10,415 bases of DNA from Nitrospinaceae bacterium (GTDB taxonomy: Bacteria; Nitrospinota; Nitrospinia; Nitrospinales; VA-1): assembly GCA_029261435.1 (NCBI GenBank), contig JAJDBI010000302.1, positions 1-10,415 of the forward strand, read 5' to 3'. The notes beneath the pieces were generated by a model. It saw only the letters and a list, made by a program, of their open reading frames with translations, had not been told where the DNA came from and ran no database searches. Position numbers and translations under genes: made by a program. The number at the start of each line of letters is the position of its first letter. Position 1 is the stretch's first letter. Shown piece after piece: positions 7,076 to 10,415 of this stretch.

Positions 7076-7161
7076 CTTTATAGCTGCTCAAGATGACAGC
7101 TTTTCAAGCCGAGAGAGCTCTTTGCCAGCCAATGAAAGCTATGGGCTAGCTGGCCTCACGC

Positions 7162-7863
7162 CTAGTGGGCTGGCCGATTGTGCAGGCCGCATTCTTTATG
7201 TTCAGGATTTTCCCACCACCATCTTCCGGCGCGGATGTCTTCACCGTGTTCTACCGGGCGTGTGCAGGGCGCACAGCCGATGCTGGGATAATTTCTTTTA
7301 TGTAATATGTTTATAGGAACGTTGTTCTCAATGATGTAGTTCATCACCTGTTCCTCGCTCCATTCAGCTAGTGGATTTATTTTTATCAAGGGCGGGTGAT
7401 CGGCATCTTCCAAAACCTTTGGTATATCTGTCCGGGTGACACCTTGCGAACGTCTCAGTCCGGTGATCCAGGCTTTCAGTTCGCCCAATGCCCGGTTGAG
7501 CGGTTCGACCTTGCGGATGTAACAACACTCCTTGCGATTATCCACGCTTTCACGGAAAGAGAAGAACCCTTTTTCACGTACGAGGTTTTCCACTTTGTTA
7601 CGATCAGGGAAATAGGTTTTGATTTCCAGTCCGTATTTAGAACGCACCCGGTCCATGAGCTCATAAGTTTCTTCATGAAGCCTGCCGGTATCCAGGGTAA
7701 AGATAGTGAGAGGGCCATTGAGCTTGGCGATCATATCGATGAGAACCATGTCCTCCATGCCGAAACTGGAGGCCAGTCCGGCTTTATCACCGTATTGGTC
7801 CATGCTCCAGCGCAACAGTTCTTCGGGTGACTTAGCTTCAAAATCTTTGGTTTGTAGAGTCAT
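7162..7863 (-). CDS. cysH: Assimilatory APS/PAPS reductase, iron-sulfur type
   Basis: CysH reduces activated sulfate (adenylyl sulfate or its 3'-phospho form) to sulfite with electrons from thioredoxin, in cytoplasmic sulfate assimilation. The 233-residue length is normal. Seen: SSFGMED (32-38), the nucleotide-binding loop, LDTGRLHEETY (57-67), and four cysteines in KECCYIRK (C113, C114) and GCAPC (C197, C200). These CC and CxxC pairs ligate a [4Fe-4S] cluster and are the mark of the APS-using type; E. coli CysH, which prefers PAPS, lacks them. The catalytic cysteine C225 is in the conserved ECGLH near the C-terminus. ATG start with no Shine-Dalgarno site in view. It is divergent from htrA and shares an 85-base intergenic region. 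No other cys genes are in the window, so sulfate activation must be encoded elsewhere. Confidence 0.96.
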   Translation of the reverse strand: MTLQTKDFEAKSPEELLRWSMDQYGDKAGLASSFGMEDMVLIDMIAKLNGPLTIFTLDTGRLHEETYELMDRVRSKYGLEIKTYFPDRNKVENLVREKGFFSFRESVDNRKECCYIRKVEPLNRALGELKAWITGLRRSQGVTRTDIPKVLEDADHPPLIKINPLAEWSEEQVMNYIIENNVPINILHKRNYPSIGCAPCTRPVEHGEDIRAGRWWWENPEHKECGLHNRPAH

Positions 7864-7876
7864 AGTGGTGTTGTGC

Positions 7877-7905
7877 TTGACAGAGGAATAGATTGTTTAT
7901 ATAAG
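7877..7905 (+). promoter_or_regulatory. Near-consensus sigma-70 promoter for htrA
   Basis: TTGACA (7877-7882) and TATAAG (7900-7905) are separated by exactly 17 bases, six of six and five of six matches to consensus. Transcription would start near 7912 and run into htrA, with a leader of about 37 bases if the first ATG is used or about 110 bases if the signal-peptide ATG is used. No heat-shock or sigma-E type promoter is evident, so basal housekeeping expression is expected. Confidence 0.75.
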
Positions 7906-7912
7906 TTGCAAC
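7905..7912. repeat. 8-base palindrome at the htrA transcription start
   Basis: GTTGCAAC begins at the last base of the -10 box and covers the expected start of transcription. Its position would suit a repressor site, but eight bases are too few to be sure; it is recorded because of where it lies, within the divergent cysH-htrA region. Confidence 0.2.
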
Positions 7913-7948
7913 TACTGATAGAGCTATTGAGTATTCCCTTACTTTTTC

Positions 7949-9328
7949 ATGCCCATGCAGAAAAATCAAGCTCTGAAAATATATAATGAACTTCGTATGC
8001 TGAACCTACTGCAAAACTTATCGATGAAACTCCTTTTCTTTGTGGTCGCTTTATTTTTTTCATTTCCATTTTCTGGCGAAGCCGGAATTCTGGAACAAGT
8101 GGAAAACGAATTGGTGGAACTTGCGGACAAGGTACGTCCTGCAGTAGTCAGTCTGTCTCCTTACATTGCCAAAGGTGCTATCGGTGATGGATTGCCCAAC
8201 AAGGGCAGGCCTGCCAATGCCGGGGCAGGGGTTGTCTACAATGCGGAAAAAGGTCTCATTGTCACCAACAGCCATGTCGTGCGAAATGTAAATAAAATCA
8301 AGGTGACCTTTAAAGATGGTCGGGAAATCATTGGTGAAGTGTTGGGGGCCGATGAAGACACTGATCTCGCGGTCGTTCATGTTATATCCGAGACGCCATT
8401 GGTCGAGGTTGATTTTGGTGATTCCAGCAAAGTTCGAGTCGGGCAGCTGGTCGTTGCGGTGGGAAATCCTTACGGACTTAACGACACCACCACTTTCGGG
8501 ATTATCAGTGGTCTCAAAAGGGAAAATGTCAACCTCTCCCGTTATGAAGATTTCTTACAGACTGATGCTTCCATTAATCCAGGGAATAGTGGTGGTCCGC
8601 TGTTGAATATCAAAGGGGAGGTGATTGGTATCAACACAGCAATCATCAATTATGCCCAGAGTATTGGTTTTTCCATTCCATCCAATATGGTCAAGCATGT
8701 GGTGGAACATCTGGTTGAACATGGCGAAGTGCACCGGGGCTGGCTGGGTGTAGGCATTGACCCGGTTACAGAAGAGGTTGCTAAAAAGGCAAATGGACAG
8801 AAAGGGGTGGGGGTTATCATCAATTCAGTTTTTGAGGGTGATCCGGCTGATCGGGCAGGACTTAAAGTGGGGGACATCATCCTGAAAATTGGCGGTTCGG
8901 ACATTGACTCCCCGAACAAAATGATTCGAGTGATTGGGGCGATCACGCCAGGGCAAACCATTTATATGGATATTCTTCGGGGTGGTAAGTCCCAAATGGT
9001 GCCCGTAAAGCTGGAATCGAGAAAGAAAAAGACGCAGCCACTGGCCGCTTTGCCGCCTTTAGATCCGTTGGGTTTTAGCGTGGAGAATCCGGCAATAGAC
9101 ACAAACTCGCCCAAGGGGGTTTTGGTGTCTCGCGTGAATCCTGAAAGTCCTGCTGGCATGAAGGGATTACGCTCTGGAGACATGATTACAGCGGTCAATG
9201 GGGATGTTGTGGAGAGTCGGACCGAATTTGACCAGTTATTGAGTCAAATAAAGAAGGGAAGCCCGATTTTCCTGTTAGTTTGGAGAAATAATGAAAAGTT
9301 TCATTTGGGACTTGTAAGGGAAAATTAA
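7949..9328 (+). CDS. htrA: Periplasmic HtrA/DegP-family serine protease with two PDZ domains
   Basis: A 459-residue protease of the DegP/DegQ type that degrades or refolds damaged periplasmic proteins as an oligomer. The catalytic triad is intact: H109 in TNSHVV, D139 in DTDLAVV, S214 in NPGNSGGPLL. PDZ1 (about 264-356) begins RGWLGVGI and carries DRAGLKVGDIIL; PDZ2 (about 374-456) carries SPAGMKGLRSGDMI. The export signal is a hydrophobic stretch at 27-43 ending SGEA, so cleavage follows about residue 45. The start is uncertain: M26 (8024) would give a standard signal peptide (MKLLFFVVALFF), whereas the ATG at 7949 adds a 25-residue charged extension; neither has a convincing Shine-Dalgarno site, and M3 and M17 are further options. 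The long LA loop typical of DegP is not seen, so DegQ-like is more apt. A strong promoter lies upstream and a stem-loop downstream. Confidence 0.95.
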   Translation: MPMQKNQALKIYNELRMLNLLQNLSMKLLFFVVALFFSFPFSGEAGILEQVENELVELADKVRPAVVSLSPYIAKGAIGDGLPNKGRPANAGAGVVYNAEKGLIVTNSHVVRNVNKIKVTFKDGREIIGEVLGADEDTDLAVVHVISETPLVEVDFGDSSKVRVGQLVVAVGNPYGLNDTTTFGIISGLKRENVNLSRYEDFLQTDASINPGNSGGPLLNIKGEVIGINTAIINYAQSIGFSIPSNMVKHVVEHLVEHGEVHRGWLGVGIDPVTEEVAKKANGQKGVGVIINSVFEGDPADRAGLKVGDIILKIGGSDIDSPNKMIRVIGAITPGQTIYMDILRGGKSQMVPVKLESRKKKTQPLAALPPLDPLGFSVENPAIDTNSPKGVLVSRVNPESPAGMKGLRSGDMITAVNGDVVESRTEFDQLLSQIKKGSPIFLLVWRNNEKFHLGLVREN

Positions 9329-9346
9329 ATTTGTTAGATTGGCGCA

Positions 9347-9375
9347 CCCAAATTGCAAGTTTTTTGCGTTGTGGG
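9347..9375 (+). terminator. Imperfect stem-loop after htrA
   Basis: Arms at 9347-9358 and 9364-9375 pair over twelve positions with nine Watson-Crick pairs, one G-U and two mismatches, around a five-base loop GTTTT. It starts 18 bases after the htrA stop. No run of T follows, so it is not a classical intrinsic terminator; it may mark the 3' end of htrA mRNA or slow exonucleases. The rest of the 9329-9542 gap is AT-rich, with the repeated AAGGGGT motif at about 9418 and 9449 and no clear promoter for the next gene. Confidence 0.3.
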
Positions 9376-9531
9376 ATATGTTGCTTAAAGAAATTTATCT
9401 TATAAACCTTTTGAAATAAGGGGTTATATTTTTTGGCCTGCCATTTAAGGGGTGGAATGGGCCAGTTTATGAGTTTAGAAAAAAACAACATTCATACGGT
9501 TTTTATTTAGCCATTTTTAGACGCACTACTT

Positions 9532-9537
9532 AGGAGG
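9532..9537 (+). promoter_or_regulatory. Strong Shine-Dalgarno site of the multicopper-oxidase-like gene
   Basis: AGGAGG, a perfect anti-16S match, five bases before the ATG at 9543. It is the strongest ribosome binding site in the window and suggests high expression. Confidence 0.85.
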
Positions 9538-9542
9538 TAGAA

Positions 9543-10415
9543 ATGTTTGGTGTCAAAAAGGGGTGGAAAAACTGGCATGCGTTTGCTGTCGTTCTCGTAT
9601 CTTTGGGGCTTTCAGTCCCGGCTGGTGCGATTTCGACTGACCATTCACATGGCGGTCACAATCTAGGCAATCCTGCAGTAGACAAACCTGCATGGTTGGA
9701 AAAGCTTGAGAACCAGGTTGACCACGAAGAATTAATGGGCGGCATGGAAGGCAGGCAGGACAAAATGGACCAGACCTTTATGAAGGTCATGGATCAATTG
9801 AAGTCCAAACTTAAAGAACACGCCAGCCCGGCTTCATCTGGCGGCGGGTTTCATGATTCCTGGGCCGCCCATCAATTGGGGCAGAGTTTTCTCCTCGGGC
9901 CTACGGAAGCAGCTGCCGCAGTTTACAAAGGCGCCCATTGTCCCAGTAATGCTCCCGTTAAACTTTACAATGTATCCGCGATTAACGTAGAAATTACGGT
10001 TAATCAGTGGGGAGATTATTACCCTGGTTACATGTATGTTCTGGATGAGGAAATCGATCGAGTACGCGCTGAAGAAGAAAAAAATGCAGCGGCTCGTGAA
10101 GATGAGCTTGATCCTGGTGCGGTTTCTAACGGCCTTCAGGGTGATGCGATCCAACCCTTTGTCATTCGTGCCAACCAAGGCGATTGTCTTCGCATTAAAT
10201 TCACCAACGCGCTTGAAGATGAGGATGCTGGTTTTCAGGTGAATGGTTCTGCAATGATCATCAGCTCAAGCGGCCAGCCTGATACGGCGGCTACTCCGGG
10301 TGCGATCGTTGCTGCCGAAGAGACTCAGGAATACGAGTGGTATATTCCTATTGATGAGCAGGAAGGCGGACACATGATTCAGAATCATGCGGGTCGTGAC
10401 CCTTCTTCTTTGGGT
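9543..10415 (+). CDS. Exported multicopper-oxidase-like protein, N-terminal part (runs off right edge)
   Basis: The first 291 residues of a longer protein. Signal peptide: basic start MFGVKKGWKNWH, hydrophobic core 13-24, cleavage after A-G-A at 29. The mature end is His-rich (DHSHGGHN, 33-40), then an amphipathic helix (about 48-94, PAWLEKLENQVD onward) of coiled-coil character. A cupredoxin-like region follows: VKLYNVSAINVEITVNQWGD (139-158), then a charged insertion (about 168-190, DEEIDRVRAEEE), IQPFVIRANQGDCLRIKFTNAL (203-224), a likely strand pair to EYEWYIPID (263-271), and EGGHMIQNHAGRD (274-286). This order resembles the first domain of multicopper oxidases (P-x-I-x-V-x-x-G-D, Y-x-W-x-x-P, E-G-T-x-x-x-H-x-H). 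The usual His-x-His of the first copper motif is not seen where expected (FQVNGSAM, 231-238). Such enzymes oxidise metals or organics; substrate unknown. The family call rests on layout, and the C-terminal domains are out of view. Confidence 0.7.
   Translation, partial: MFGVKKGWKNWHAFAVVLVSLGLSVPAGAISTDHSHGGHNLGNPAVDKPAWLEKLENQVDHEELMGGMEGRQDKMDQTFMKVMDQLKSKLKEHASPASSGGGFHDSWAAHQLGQSFLLGPTEAAAAVYKGAHCPSNAPVKLYNVSAINVEITVNQWGDYYPGYMYVLDEEIDRVRAEEEKNAAAREDELDPGAVSNGLQGDAIQPFVIRANQGDCLRIKFTNALEDEDAGFQVNGSAMIISSSGQPDTAATPGAIVAAEETQEYEWYIPIDEQEGGHMIQNHAGRDPSSLG

Noticed and set aside
7124..7154. Inverted repeat GCCAGC/GCTGGC just downstream of cysH, with a nested AGCC/GGCT.
   Set aside because: Only six pairs with a 19-base loop and no T-run on the minus strand; too weak to call a terminator.
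6951..7316. Plus-strand open frame of 121 codons beginning ATGAACAAA.
   Set aside because: Its second half is antisense to the conserved end of cysH (the GCAPC and ECGLH region), and the composition is not protein-like; treated as a shadow frame.
9459..9512. Short plus-strand frame starting ATGGGCCAG after an AAGGGG box, 17 codons.
   Set aside because: Too short, no recognisable composition and no evidence of being a leader peptide; left as intergenic.
1..10415. Search for CRISPR arrays, insertion sequences, tRNA genes, toxin-antitoxin pairs and defence genes.
   Set aside because: No spaced direct repeats, transposase motifs, cloverleaf sequences or defence-type domains were seen; the window looks like core chromosome.

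Overview
This is a gene-dense bacterial window. Eight genes are on the minus strand (1 to about 7863) and two on the plus strand (7949 to the right edge), with a divergent intergenic region between them at 7864-7948. Signal peptides, a periplasmic-type HtrA protease and an exported multicopper-oxidase-like protein point to a Gram-negative, probably aerobic or microaerobic, autotroph-like or environmental bacterium. The mix of genes and the style of the oxidase remind me of Nitrospinota (Nitrospina-like marine bacteria). That is an impression from protein style, not something the window proves. There are no tRNA, rRNA, CRISPR or insertion-sequence signals.

Left block, read right to left on the minus strand: selO (protein AMPylase), a 76-residue unrecognised protein, thiL (thiamine-monophosphate kinase), and two tandem CNNM/CorC membrane proteins joined by a one-base stop/start overlap; the second runs off the left edge. 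Middle block, also minus: cysH (iron-sulfur type APS/PAPS reductase), a short ambiguous interval, a YedJ-like HD phosphohydrolase, a Sir2-family deacylase whose start overlaps the HD stop codon, and a secreted DUF1566 protein. Right block, plus: htrA/degQ behind a near-consensus sigma-70 promoter, then a 214-base intergenic stretch with an imperfect stem-loop, then the multicopper-oxidase-like gene with a strong Shine-Dalgarno site, cut off at base 10415.

Most of this is ordinary core metabolism and envelope maintenance: sulfur assimilation, thiamine cofactor synthesis, redox-linked protein AMPylation, NAD-dependent deacylation, periplasmic protein quality control and metal-linked membrane proteins. 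I see no clear new multi-gene system. The points most worth a second look are the oxidase N-terminus, which lacks the usual first copper-binding His-x-His and carries a charged insertion; the 6890-7161 interval, where one strand ends like an outer-membrane beta-barrel and the other encodes a small open frame in mirror register; the altered cysteine pattern of SelO; and the small conserved-looking frame between selO and thiL.
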